DNA of 64,000 nucleotides, taken from the NCBI RefSeq assembly GCF_003576645.1, contig NC_044918.1:20386941-20450940 (forward strand), read 5' to 3'. Numbering within the stretch: position 1 is the first letter of the stretch; every line of letters begins with the position of its first letter. A program made the translations under genes and the position numbers. The notes under the pieces are model-generated. The model ran no database searches. It saw only the letters and a list, made by a program, of their open reading frames with translations, and was not told the origin of the DNA. Positions 37,594 through 47,410 of this stretch are shown here, piece by piece. This stretch comes from Ipomoea triloba. Lineage: Eukaryota > Streptophyta > Magnoliopsida > Solanales > Convolvulaceae.

Positions 37594-38000
37594 GAAGTTT
37601 CCGTTGACGATGAAAACAAAGAAATTTACTAATTGTTTTAATAAAAAATAAAAAATACTGTTTTCAAAAAAAAAAAAAAAAAGAAAAAAATACCAAACGT
37701 GTTGACTTGGGAGGGAGGAATAATTTGATTAGTAATCTTATAATCAAATAAATGTATTAGGATGCAGTATTTGTTCACAGTAGTGTAGAGGATGAGTGTA
37801 ATGGTTGGGAGCAACTGAGCTTGGAAATTTCTACACATCTTATGCATGTTTAGGTTGGGTGGTTGAATTGCAAGTTCAAATGCATGTGATTTGACAACTC
37901 AGATTACAGGTTATATTGTAAGATTAGGCTATTATATATATATATCAGTGTGTACTGGGCAGGTTTATGATACTGCAACCTTATGGCTGTCATGTTTTTG
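37594..38000 (+). pseudogene. Ghost of a type II NLR: promoter joined directly to 3' UTR
   Basis: 37606-37720 matches the NLR2 promoter (27087-27165), including 'gaaaacaaagaaatttacta', 'acgtgttgacttgg' and 'ggagggagga'. From about 37786 onward the sequence matches the NLR2 3' flank (30218-30360), including 'gtagaggatgagtgtaatgg', 'ttgaattgcaagttcaaatg' and 'catgtgattt'. The 2.7 kb coding region between them is absent. This is a deletion scar of a whole NLR gene. Confidence 0.75.
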
Positions 38001-38052
38001 CATTCTTAAGCAGCTTCATTATTGACAATTAAAAAAATGTGTTCATTACAGA

Positions 38053-38090
<38 letters not shown>

Positions 38091-38139
38091 TTTGATTTGT
38101 AATACACCAGAGGTGGAATTAAGTCAAAGTATCCTCATA

Positions 38140-38945
38140 GATAGGGGTGAGCGTCTATCAATTTTCGGTTAATAACCAAAATTTTAACCGAATTTTCATA
38201 ACCAATCGAAAACGGACTAACGGACTTTCATAAATGATATGTTGCATCACTGGTGGAAGTACTGAATCAAGGTTGCGGTGGGCCGCGCTATGCTGGAGTA
38301 TCTGGAAGGGAAGAAACAATCTTATTTGGAATAATCAAATATGGAAGTTTCTAATGTTAGGTATGCTACTAATAGGCTTCTCCATGAATGGTTTGATGAT
38401 TCTTCCAATAGTACTGATAACATTACAAATACTGTCCAGCAGGAGGTTTTGATTCCTCAGATAGCAGATACGGTTGTACTTTACGTTGATGCGGCAGTAT
38501 TTTCAGAGTCTGGCCATGCTTACTATGGTGTCCTAATTAAAAATGAAAATGGGGTTTAAATGGCGGCGAAAAATGGTCCTTTGCGTTATGTAGATGATCC
38601 TCACTTGGCGGAGGCGCTTGCAATAAAGGAAGCCCTCTCTTGGGCTAAGGACCAGAGTTTATAAAAAATTTTGGTCTATTCGAATTGTCAATCTGTCTGC
38701 AACCTATTCAATGGTACCTTGCCGGATTATTCTTATACGGGATGTGTGATTAGTGAATCAGGGATTATCATCGACACTTTGAAGTGGTGTCTGTTGAGTT
38801 TTTACCTAGATCAACAAACAAGCTAGCTCATGCTTTAGTTAGGGCGGCCCGTTCTCAAGTTGGTTCTTTAGTTTGGTTAACTTCAATTCCTGCATGTATT
38901 GAACAACTTATTTAATATAAACTGATCGTTTTTCCTTCAAAAAAA
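38140..38945 (+). pseudogene. 3' remnant of a non-LTR retrotransposon (RNase H domain), with a MITE-like edge
   Basis: From about 38238 the three frames together give pieces of a plant LINE-type C-terminus: ALCWSIWKGRNNLIW, then VVLYVDAAVFSESGHAYYGV with the first RNase H Asp, then LAEALAIKEALSWAKDQ with the catalytic Glu region, then LVYSNCQSVCNLFNG. Stops and frameshifts break it, and it ends in an A-rich tract. Just before it, 'ataggggtgagcgtctatca' resembles the left end of a hAT MITE. A long T run at 38058-38087 precedes both. Confidence 0.65.
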
Positions 38946-39108
38946 ATGAAAATCTAAAAATGAAAGAAGAAGAAGAAAGCATTACTATATTTAATGCGCT
39001 AGTGCACTGATGTGTATTTACTAGGTCAAAAAAGTTATAAAGGACAAGATCAACGGTGCCCAGTTGTACAAATGTTCACATGTTAATTAACAAAGATTCT
39101 CATTTGAA

Positions 39109-39250
39109 ACTATATGTATATCTATGTATATATATGTATACATATCTATGTATATATGTGTATATATGTATATATATGTGTACATATGTATATATATGTG
39201 TATATATGTATATATGTATATATATATATTTGTATATATATATATATAAT
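39109..39250. repeat. Microsatellite (tatatatg)n
   Basis: About 140 bases of alternating 'tatatatg', 'tatatgtgta' and 'catatg' words. The short open frame across it (Tyr/Ile/Cys repeats) is a by-product of the repeat and not a gene. Confidence 0.9.
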
Positions 39251-39359
39251 TCAGTTCTAGCCATTGATATTGTTTAAATCAACGTCCAGGATTATCAACA
39301 AAAAAAAAAAAAAAAAAAACCTCGGTAGCAATTTGGTAATTTTTGCATTTAGATCAAAA

Positions 39360-39660
39360 TTTAAGGTGCGTTTTTTCCTTTTTAAGGTGCGTATTTTTGT
39401 GCTTAAGGTGCGTGGATTGTGTGCATAAGGTGAGTGGTTTTTGAAACCTATGGTGCGTGGTTTTTTGCTTAAGGTGAGTAGTTGTTGAAACTTAAGGTGC
39501 GTCAACCTAAAACTTAAGGTGCGTGATTTTCCTTCTTAATGTGCGTGATTTGTGTGCTTAAGGTGCGTCAGTTGTTGAAACTTAAGGTGCGTTAGCCTAA
39601 GGCTTTAGGTGCGTGGTTTACCTTCTTAAGATGCGTTAGTCTGAAACTTTAGGACCTACA
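39360..39660. repeat. Degenerate minisatellite on 'cttaaggtgcgt'
   Basis: About twelve copies of 'ttaaggtgcgt' or close variants ('aaggtgagt', 'aatgtgcgt', 'taggtgcgt') spaced 20-33 bases apart, separated by short T-rich or 'gttgttgaaac' stretches. Spacing and sequence both drift. An 18-base A run precedes it. Confidence 0.75.
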
Positions 39661-39689
39661 CTTTTTTTTTAGGACCTTCGTTTTTCTGA

Positions 39690-39945
39690 CCGCCTCCACT
39701 GACGTCCGCCATCACTGCACCGTCCGACTGCTAATACGCGACCACCGGTGTCAACTCCTACTCCCTGCCCTCCGCCAAGAACACGCCACTAGCGCTTTCG
39801 CCAACACCAAGAAACGAGATACTGCACCGTACGTCAGCCAATAAACGACCACCAACGTCAACTTGTGCTCTCTCCCTTCCGCCAATAACAAGCCATCGAC
39901 GCCTTCGCCAACACCAAGAAACGAAAGGGTTGTGCTGTTGGTTCG
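39690..39945. repeat. GC-rich imperfect direct repeat, about 110 bp twice
   Basis: The sequence 'gcgaccaccggtgtcaactc ... ccgccaagaacacgccact ... cgccttcgccaacaccaagaaacga' occurs at about 39737-39810 and again, diverged, at about 39846-39925. It is GC-rich and looks coding on the minus strand, but no known protein emerges. Confidence 0.5.
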
Positions 39946-40415
39946 ACAGTCTGAAAAAGGAACGCATTGAAAAACTGAATTTGTGCATGAATAGATAACC
40001 AAAAGTCCCGATAATTAATCTACCAAAATTAAAAACCTCACCACAATGACAAAAATAACCCCCTTCCTAATAATTGACAAACGGATAGCGCCTCACCCTC
40101 AAAATAATCACAAAATTAGGAATAATCTACACCATTCAATATCTCAATCTAACGCACACTATTAGTCTTCATAATCCTCTATAATATATAGGTCCTCATT
40201 TGAATATAGGTCCTACTATTACAAATTATTAATCGATTTGGGTCTTCAATACACAGCAATAACATGTTCAATGGCTTAATTGTAACTTTTAAAAGCTGCT
40301 TTTAATGATAAACTAACAGATTAATTACTTCTTGGAGTTCAATTCAATCTTTATTTTCTGCTACTTCTTGAGAGTTACTTTTAAAAGCTCATAAGCCTAA
40401 TTGAGGTACAACATT

Positions 40416-41533
40416 TCAGTCGTTATACCGTGGACCATGGTTCACAATGCATTATGGACCATGGATCATGACTGATACTACAGTTATGTTGAACTGATAT
40501 TGCAGTTGTGTTGAACGGATACTGCAGTTGTGTTGAAAGGAAACTGCAGTTGTGCGGAACAGAGGTCGTGTCATCCGTCTGGAACTGCAGTTGTGTTGAA
40601 CTGATATTGCAGTTGTGTTGAACGGATACTGCAGTTGTGTTGAAAGGGAACTGCAGTAGCGCGGAACAGAGGTCGTGTCATCCGTCTGGAACTACAGTTG
40701 TGTTGAACTGATACTGCAGTTATGTTGAACGGATACTGCAATTGTGTTGAAAGGATACTGCAGTTGTGTTGAACGGATGAACGGTCACTGTTCCGCGCAA
40801 TTGCAGTTTTCTTTCAACACAACTGCAGTATATTTTCAACACAACTGCACTATGCGTTCAACACAACTACAGTATCAGCCATGATTAGGGATGGCAATGG
40901 GTCGGGTGTGGATCGGGGAGGGCTACATCCATCACCCGACCCACCTTTTATTTTCTCCACCCACCCCCACCTCCAACCCGCATCGGGTGGACTTTTTTAG
41001 AATCCATCCCCACTCCCACCGGGTGCGGGTGCCCACTAGGGTACCCACCACTTATCAACTTATTATTTTTTCAAAAAATAATATCAAAATTACTTACACA
41101 TAATTAAACAACAAAATTCATTAGTTATACTAAAACATAAAATAATAGAAATATTATAATATAATAACTAAATTGTTAATTTTTAAAAATAATTTTAGTT
41201 GTTTAGATATAAAATAGTAAAAAGTTACCTAAAGTTATTGAAACTTTTATAATTAACTATATACTAGTACTACTTTTTTTACTATTATATATATGTATGC
41301 ACACATGGTGGGTCGGGTGGGGTGCTAGGCGGGTTTTGTACCTAAAACCCGAATTCAACCCGACCCACCGCGGGTTTACATTTTTAAGACCCACCATCGA
41401 TCCACCACCCACTATCACCCAAAAAAACCCAACCCATGTGGGATGGATTCGGGTGGATATCCGCGGGGCGGATTGAAATTGCCATCCCTAGCCATGATCA
41501 TGGTCCACAATGTGGTCCACAATATAATTTGCG
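40416..41533 (-). mobile_element. MITE-like repeat filled with 'cagttgtgttgaac' units (copy 2), split by a hAT MITE
   Basis: The left end 'tcagtcgttataccgtgg' is the reverse complement of the right end of copy 1 (14935). The right end 'ccacaatataatttgcg' is the reverse complement of the left end of copy 1, so the two copies lie in opposite orientation. About 18 'ctgcagttgtgttgaacgga' style units fill 40470-40875, with the last few inverted. A 605-bp element with an 8-bp target duplication splits it at 40885. Confidence 0.7.
40886..41490. mobile_element. hAT-type MITE, 8-bp target duplication GCCATGAT
   Basis: Terminal inverted repeats TAGGGATGGCAAT and ATTGCCATCCCTA bound a 605-bp element. 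GCCATGAT flanks it at 40878-40885 and 41491-41498. The subterminal regions have inverted GGGTCGGGT/ACCCGACCC words, typical of this widespread plant MITE family. There is no coding capacity. Confidence 0.92.
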
Positions 41534-41844
41534 ATAACATTTGGGGTGTATTTCACCACTTTTCCAATTCTTTAAAACAACGATTAATTGGACACACCTA
41601 TCGAGGTACTGAAAACGTGTTGACTAGGAAAATGAGTGTAAAAGTGCCAACATACATAGCCAACCTTGAATTATTTGGTTATCATCAATCAATCGCATTG
41701 ACCAGTTCAACACCCTCAAAAGTGAATACTGAATAGCGGAGAAAGAGAAATAGTGTATATCAGATTATCAGATCACTGCAGTTTACAAACACAGAAGAAA
41801 TAAGATACAGCAGATCGATCGAGGAAATTAAGATCGAGTAAGCC

Positions 41845-44800
41845 ATGGCCTGGTTCGCCGTGTCTTCACTGATGCGAACGGTAGAGCTTGAGTTCTTATC
41901 ACCCAACCCACATGTTGTTCTTGACGACACAAACGCAGCGGAAGCACTCCATGGAAGGCTACGTGAGTTGGTTGACTTTCTTGAGAAATCTGAGAATCAA
42001 TTCAACGCTGAAGACGTGGCGATGCAAGACTGGAAAGCAAGGCTTAAAGATGTTGCCCTGAGAATAGAAGATGAAATTGAATCAAAAGTAATTGATAGTT
42101 ATAGCGGAGGGCAGAGTACGAGTACTATTGCTGAAAGCTTTCATTCCACCTTGGAATATGCAATTGAAGAGTTGACAAAGTGTGTGAAGGAAGATTTGCA
42201 AGTGAATGATAGTCTTTCATCGAGGGAAAGGATTGAAAGTAGTAGTAGTTCCTCCCTTCCCACAGCCTCAAAGCTTCAGAGCACAATGGTAGGGCGCACT
42301 GCTGAATTGGAACGTATCAAACGGTTGCTCCTTAAAGACAAATCTGAAGAAAGACTGGTTGTAACAGTCGTTGGCATGGCAGGAATAGGTAAGACAACTT
42401 TTGCTCAAAGCTTGTACCAAGATCCATTAGTTAAATCTCATTTTGATGTTCTTGCCTGGGCAACCGTGTCTACGTCTGCAACATATGACAGATGTAGAAT
42501 GTTTCGTGAGCTTTTGTTGTGTATTAAGCCAAAAGAGAAGGAATTCATCCATCAAGTCAACCACGACGACCTACCTGACCTAGTACGTAGATGGTTACTT
42601 GGTCATAGGTATCTGGTTGTTTTAGATGACATATGGGACAATAACCAATGGGACGAAATTATAAGGTCATTTCCAGAAGGGTGTAATAGGAGTAGAATAT
42701 TGTTGACCACTCGACATGATGAAGTGGCCATGTACGCAAGATCGTATACTTACTGTTCTCTAAATGTGCCTTTTTTAAATTCAGAAGAAAGTTGGGATTT
42801 ATTTCTCCAAAAGATTCATCATGCAAGATTGAGCTCAGAAGTCGAGGCAATATGGAGACACATTGTCAATTATTTCAAGGGATTGCCTTTTACAATTGTT
42901 ATAGCTGCTGGACTTGCACGAGCAATCAATGAGTCACTATGGATTTCCAAGGAGATTGATAGAATATTTTATGAAAGGATGTGTTTTGATCTTGTTCAAG
43001 ATATTTCAAAAATACTTATTTTGAGTTATAACAACTTGCCTAACTTTTTGAAGATTTGTTTTTTATATTTGGGAATTTTTCCTGAAAGTATTAATATTCC
43101 GGTGAAAAAGCTTATCAAATTATGTATAGCAGAAGGGTTTGTGAAGGTAGAAGGTCAAAGGAGCTTAGAAGAAGTTGCTGAGGGTTTTCTAAAAGATCTT
43201 GTATCTAGGAATTTAGTTTTGATTGACAAAATTAGCTTAGATGGCAAGATTAAGACATGTAAGGTGCATGGCATAGTACATGACTTTTGTAAGAGGAAAG
43301 CAATGGAGGAGGACCTCTTACATGTTGTAGATGGACATTTTGGTCACTTACATACTTATCATTGGGTAAGTATTGAAACGATGAATGTTTCACCTGATGA
43401 TATCTCCAATAGATCTCGATCCATTTTATCTGTTTGTCATAATAGAGTTGATTGGTTTACAAATTTCAAGATGTTGAGAGTATTGGATTTAAGTAGTATT
43501 TTCTGCCGTGGATTGGATTTGATTTGTGATGGTCTAGTTCTTTTGAGATACTTGGCTCTGACAATAGACATTGTATACGGAGGAGTAGTTGAAATGAGGA
43601 TATTGGAAAAGAGCTTTAATCTACAAATTCTTGTGCTTCTGACATTAGAAGAAAGACAGAAGAGTTTTCCAATCAAACTATCTCAAATTTGGATGCCAAT
43701 GTTGAGGCATCTACAATTTAGTACGGTGCTTATGCTCGATCCTCCGAGTGCTGTTCAAGAGTCCTTGCAAACAATTTATTGGTTACGCCCTTCCCAATGC
43801 ACAAAGAATGTATTTTCGAGAATTCCAAATGTAAAAGTGATGGGAATTTTCGTACCGTGGAGGTGGGAGGAAATTGTAGTAGTTGTTTCCCCTTTGTTGG
43901 ATGATCTTATAAATTTACGGAAGCTTGAGAAACTAAAAATTAATAGCCATCTCGATGATCCTATTATACTCCCAGATGCAAGTGCTTTTCCAGAAAAACT
44001 CAAAATGTTGACATTGAAGGGAACTTTGGTGCCATGGGATGCTATGGAAGTTGTTTGTATGTTGCCCAATCTTGAGGTTCTAAAACTTAAGTCTGGAGCT
44101 TGTATAGGACAACATTGGAAACTCTCTGGAGATTGGTTTCCTAAATTAAAATCACTGCTCATTCAAGAAATAATGGAGTTGAAGCAGTGGACAGCTACTG
44201 ACGGTGCTTTCCCTATCCTAGAGCGTCTCATCATTAAACATTGTCTTCGTTTGAAGAATATCCCTTCCACTTTTGATGAACTATACAGTTTGCAATTAAT
44301 TGAGTTGCACGGTTGTCATTCTTTGCTTGTTCATTCTGCCAACCAAATTCAGCAACAGCAGGAGGAGTTATTAGGAAATGATGGGCTTGTTGTTCACAAC
44401 TTCAATACTCAGGTTTTTCTATAACTCACTCAAATTTCTATATTTACTATGTCATCTACAAGACTATAACTACGTTACAAAATAACCGACGTTGTTGCAT
44501 GTAAAAAAAAGCGACATTAAAAGAAATTTTTCTAGTAGTGAATCTTGAAAGTAGTTTTTGTATTTTATTTCCATTACTTAATGTATATACTTTGGTTATT
44601 TAAAAAAGAGCAAATATCATTTTTAGTCCCTCAACTATAATATATGTATCAATTTTGGTCCTTGATTATTAAAATTTTCAAATTAGGTGCATAACTATTC
44701 AATTTGTATCACATTTGGTCCTTGACTATTAACATTTTCAAATTAGGTGCATGACTATTCATTTTGTATCACATTTGGTCTTGTCGTTAAATTTTCCGGT

Positions 44801-46147
44801 CAAATTTCCGGCGAAGTCACCGGTGACCGACTAATTTATTTAATTTTTATTTTAAAAATTATTTTAATACTCCGTAACTTTTAAATAAAATAAAAAACTT
44901 AAAAATAAAAAATAATAATAAAAAATAGAAAACGCCGGTCACCCCCGATGACTTCGCCGGAAATTTGGCCGGAAAATTTAACGGCAGGATCAAATGTGAT
45001 ACAAAATGAATAGTCATGCACCTAATTTGAAAATGTTAATAGTCAAGGACCAAAAGTGATACAAATTGAATAGTCATGGACCTAATTTGAAAATTTTAAT
45101 AGTCAAGGACCAAAATTGATACATGTATTATAGTTGAGGGACTAAAAATGATATTTTTCCTTTAAAAAACTACCGTCTTTTAAGTGACGTAGTATAACAA
45201 AAAATATATTAGACAACGGATATTTAAAAAGCCGTCGTCTATTAAGTGACGTAAAAAAATTAATTAAGGTATATATGACGGTTTTTAAAAAATCGCAGTC
45301 TATTAAGTGACGTAGTATAACCAAATATATTAGACGGCGGTTATTTAAAAAATCACCGTCTATTAAGTGACGTAGTATACAATTTTTTAGTAGTAATGTT
45401 TAATTTAATTATTAGGAAAAATACATTTTTAGTTATTCCGTTAATTCTTTTTTAGTAGTCATTTTAGTCCTTGTTACACTGTTGTAATATATACTCTTAA
45501 CTTTTTAAATAAGGTGCAATTTAGTCTTGAGAGCAAATAGAGCAACACAATTGTTAAAGTTCGTTAAAAATTTTCTTAAGAACATGAATATTTTAATAAT
45601 TTTTTTATATGTTTACTTTATGACTCTCTTTAATTTTTGCATTCCATATGCATAATATCATTTGAAACTAATATTTCTTATCAATAAAATGTTTACAAAG
45701 TTTAAAATAAAATATACAACTTTACAGATTTTGAATTGATAATCTGGTTTCTATTTAATTTGATCAACACTTTTTTTTTTTTTACTATGCATTGCAGATA
45801 TATCATAATTTCGATATATGATTTTGAATTTTTTATTTCTAAATACATGTTTTTTTGCATCTCTAAAGTTTTAAATAAATATTTTTGGCATAATTTGCTT
45901 TGGTTATAATCTGTAACTTTTTGTCAGATCATTAGAATGCTTAATATTTATTAGTTTTTTTTCATATGAAAAAGTTTAAAATAACTAATTAATCCTCATA
46001 ATTTTTGAGTAGCTGAAGTACAAGGCAAATTATCATGATTCCAGCTACTTTGCAAGGCAAGTTCAAGAGGAAGAGGATTCTAAGCTCACCAATGATGACT
46101 TCTTTAATTGCTTTGAAGATGACTTCGACAACAATGACATCAATTGA
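41845..46147 (+). CDS. NLR3: coiled-coil NB-ARC LRR immune receptor (type I) with altered MHD motif
   Basis: Paralog of NLR1. Exon 1 (41845-44412) is open for 856 codons. If not spliced, it stops at 44424 after QVFL. A 3' exon matching NLR1 exon 3 is intact at 46013-46147 (in phase, DNDIN end), which would give about 900 residues. NLR1 exon 2 has no counterpart here. P-loop GMAGIGKTT (177-185), kinase-2 YLVVLDDIW, RNBS-B SRILLTTR, GLPF and RNBS-D CFLYLGIFPE are intact. Two conserved residues differ from NLR1: the MHD motif is VHG (474-476, codon GGC at 43270-43272 versus GAC), and LWVAEGF is LCIAEGF (Cys427). Asp loss in MHD alters ADP holding in studied CNLs, so this receptor may be autoactive, a specialised helper or decaying. 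The 1.6 kb intron holds a MITE. Confidence 0.85.
44440..44542. mobile_element. CACTA-like remnant replacing NLR3 exon 2
   Basis: About 100 bases end in 'tttttctagtagtg', the inverse of the CACTACTAGAAAA end of CACTA transposons. Left of this block the sequence follows NLR1 just after exon 1. Right of it ('cttgaaagtag...tgtattttatttc') it follows NLR1 just after exon 2. The exon itself is gone. Confidence 0.45.
44608..45160. mobile_element. Mutator-type MITE, 9-bp target duplication TTTAAAAAA
   Basis: Long terminal inverted repeats: left 'atatcatttttagtccctca', right 'tgagggactaaaaatgatat'. The inversion extends inward through 'ggtccttgattatta' and 'ccggcgaagtcaccgg', so nearly the whole 553 bp can fold back. 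TTTAAAAAA flanks it at 44599-44607 and 45161-45169. It sits in the last NLR3 intron. Confidence 0.88.
45170..45400. repeat. Tandem repeat on 'gtctattaagtgacgtag', CACTA-like
   Basis: Four units of about 60 bases contain 'cgtcttttaagtgacgtagt' and close variants with 'ttagacggcggttatttaaa'. The block ends at 'caattttttagtagtaatg', resembling a CACTA end. It probably belongs to the same element as 44440-44542, split by the MITE insertion. Confidence 0.5.
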
Positions 46148-46532
46148 AACAATCTTCTCTATTTCTTAGCTCCCTGCCTACTGCCCATATCAAATAAAAA
46201 TCTTATGGTTTACTATTTTTGCTATAATTTATGTTTAAAAAAAACTTCTTTAGTTGCATATTTTGGGTGTGTTGACCTCCTTCCTTTTTCTTTGAGTATA
46301 GCACTTTGAATTTGGTATGAGAAATTGTTTCATTGGGGAGTGGAATTGCTTAAAATAAGTGTAGGGATGAGCTAAGCTTGATTTTTTAATATTGTTTCTT
46401 TGTGTGGTCTTGTATGAATTATATTTGATAAACTTCTACATGTTTATTCACTAAATATTTCAGACTTGTTTTTAATTAATACCATGTGAATCGAAGGTTA
46501 TATACATTTGAATTTTCAAACTTTTATATTTT

Positions 46533-47040
46533 GGTGGATCAAAGGGTGGATCCCAATTCCCAGATTAAGGGATGAGATTTCTCCCGAGTGTTTGAAGAGC
46601 TATGCTGAGATAGCCTGAAAATGCTTGATGGATGAATGAGTAGAAAGGCCTGCAATGAGTGATGTGATTTGTAGCCTATAATTTTCATTGCAGCTTCAGG
46701 AAAAAGCGGACGGCTTCCTATCTACCTCGCTGCACAGAGACACAGAATCAAACACGACGTCTGAGATTAGTAGCGAAGGAATTTTCTCTTCCTCTAGTGA
46801 AATTGCACCTAAACTGTAATATAACTGTAATGCGTCGATTCAGTTTCTGAAAAGGAAAATGCTTAATATCATGCACTACATTTACCACACTTATAAATTT
46901 GTCATTCATGTGGCAAGTTTTAATTGATTTTTTTTTCTTTTTTATTTCATATTTTAATCACTTAAAACTTGTCACTTCAGAAATGACAAATTTATAAGTG
47001 CTAAATATAGGGACACTATGGATGATCTTTCTGGAAAATA
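46533..47040 (+). pseudogene. 3' end of a CrRLK1L receptor kinase gene (truncated)
   Basis: Starts at 'ggtggatcaaagggtggatcc' and matches, in reverse orientation, the last 90 or so codons and 3' flank of the intact kinase (59540 down to about 59105). The protein tail (ISPECLKSYAEIA, RPAMSDVICSL, LQEKADGFLSTSLHRDTESN) is recognisable but has a premature TGA after 'gagatagcc' and a further damaged codon after 'gatgaa'. The TAA and 3' UTR are kept. It lies tail-to-tail with NLR4. Confidence 0.85.
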
Positions 47041-47410
47041 TCATACGTTATAGCTCGTCTAGTTACTCGTTAGGCTTTTGCACTTGCAGCTCAGTGGAAG
47101 CAGCAAACTAACCCTGCATCAAACAGACCCACAGAAGTATCATAAACCTGCCAAGTACACACTGATATAATAACCTAAACTTACAATAAAACCTAAATCA
47201 CAGGCATTTCAACCAGCCAACCTAATTAAACATGCATGCATGCATGTGTAGAAATTTCAAAGGCTGCTCCCAACCATTACACTCATCCTCTACAAATTTC
47301 TTTCCAACTCTGCAACAATTCAAGAGCAGCCAACATATATAAACTTAGGATTGTGATGAATCCACAGTTCTGAATTTGGTATCGTTAATTATTCCTCAAA
47401 ATCTCCTTCA
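47041..47410 (-). other. NLR4 3' UTR and flank
   Basis: Reverse complement of the type II NLR 3' flank seen at 30131-30400 and 50464-50740, including 'catgcatgcatgc' and 'tgatgcagggtt'. It meets the kinase fragment at about 47040. Confidence 0.65.
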
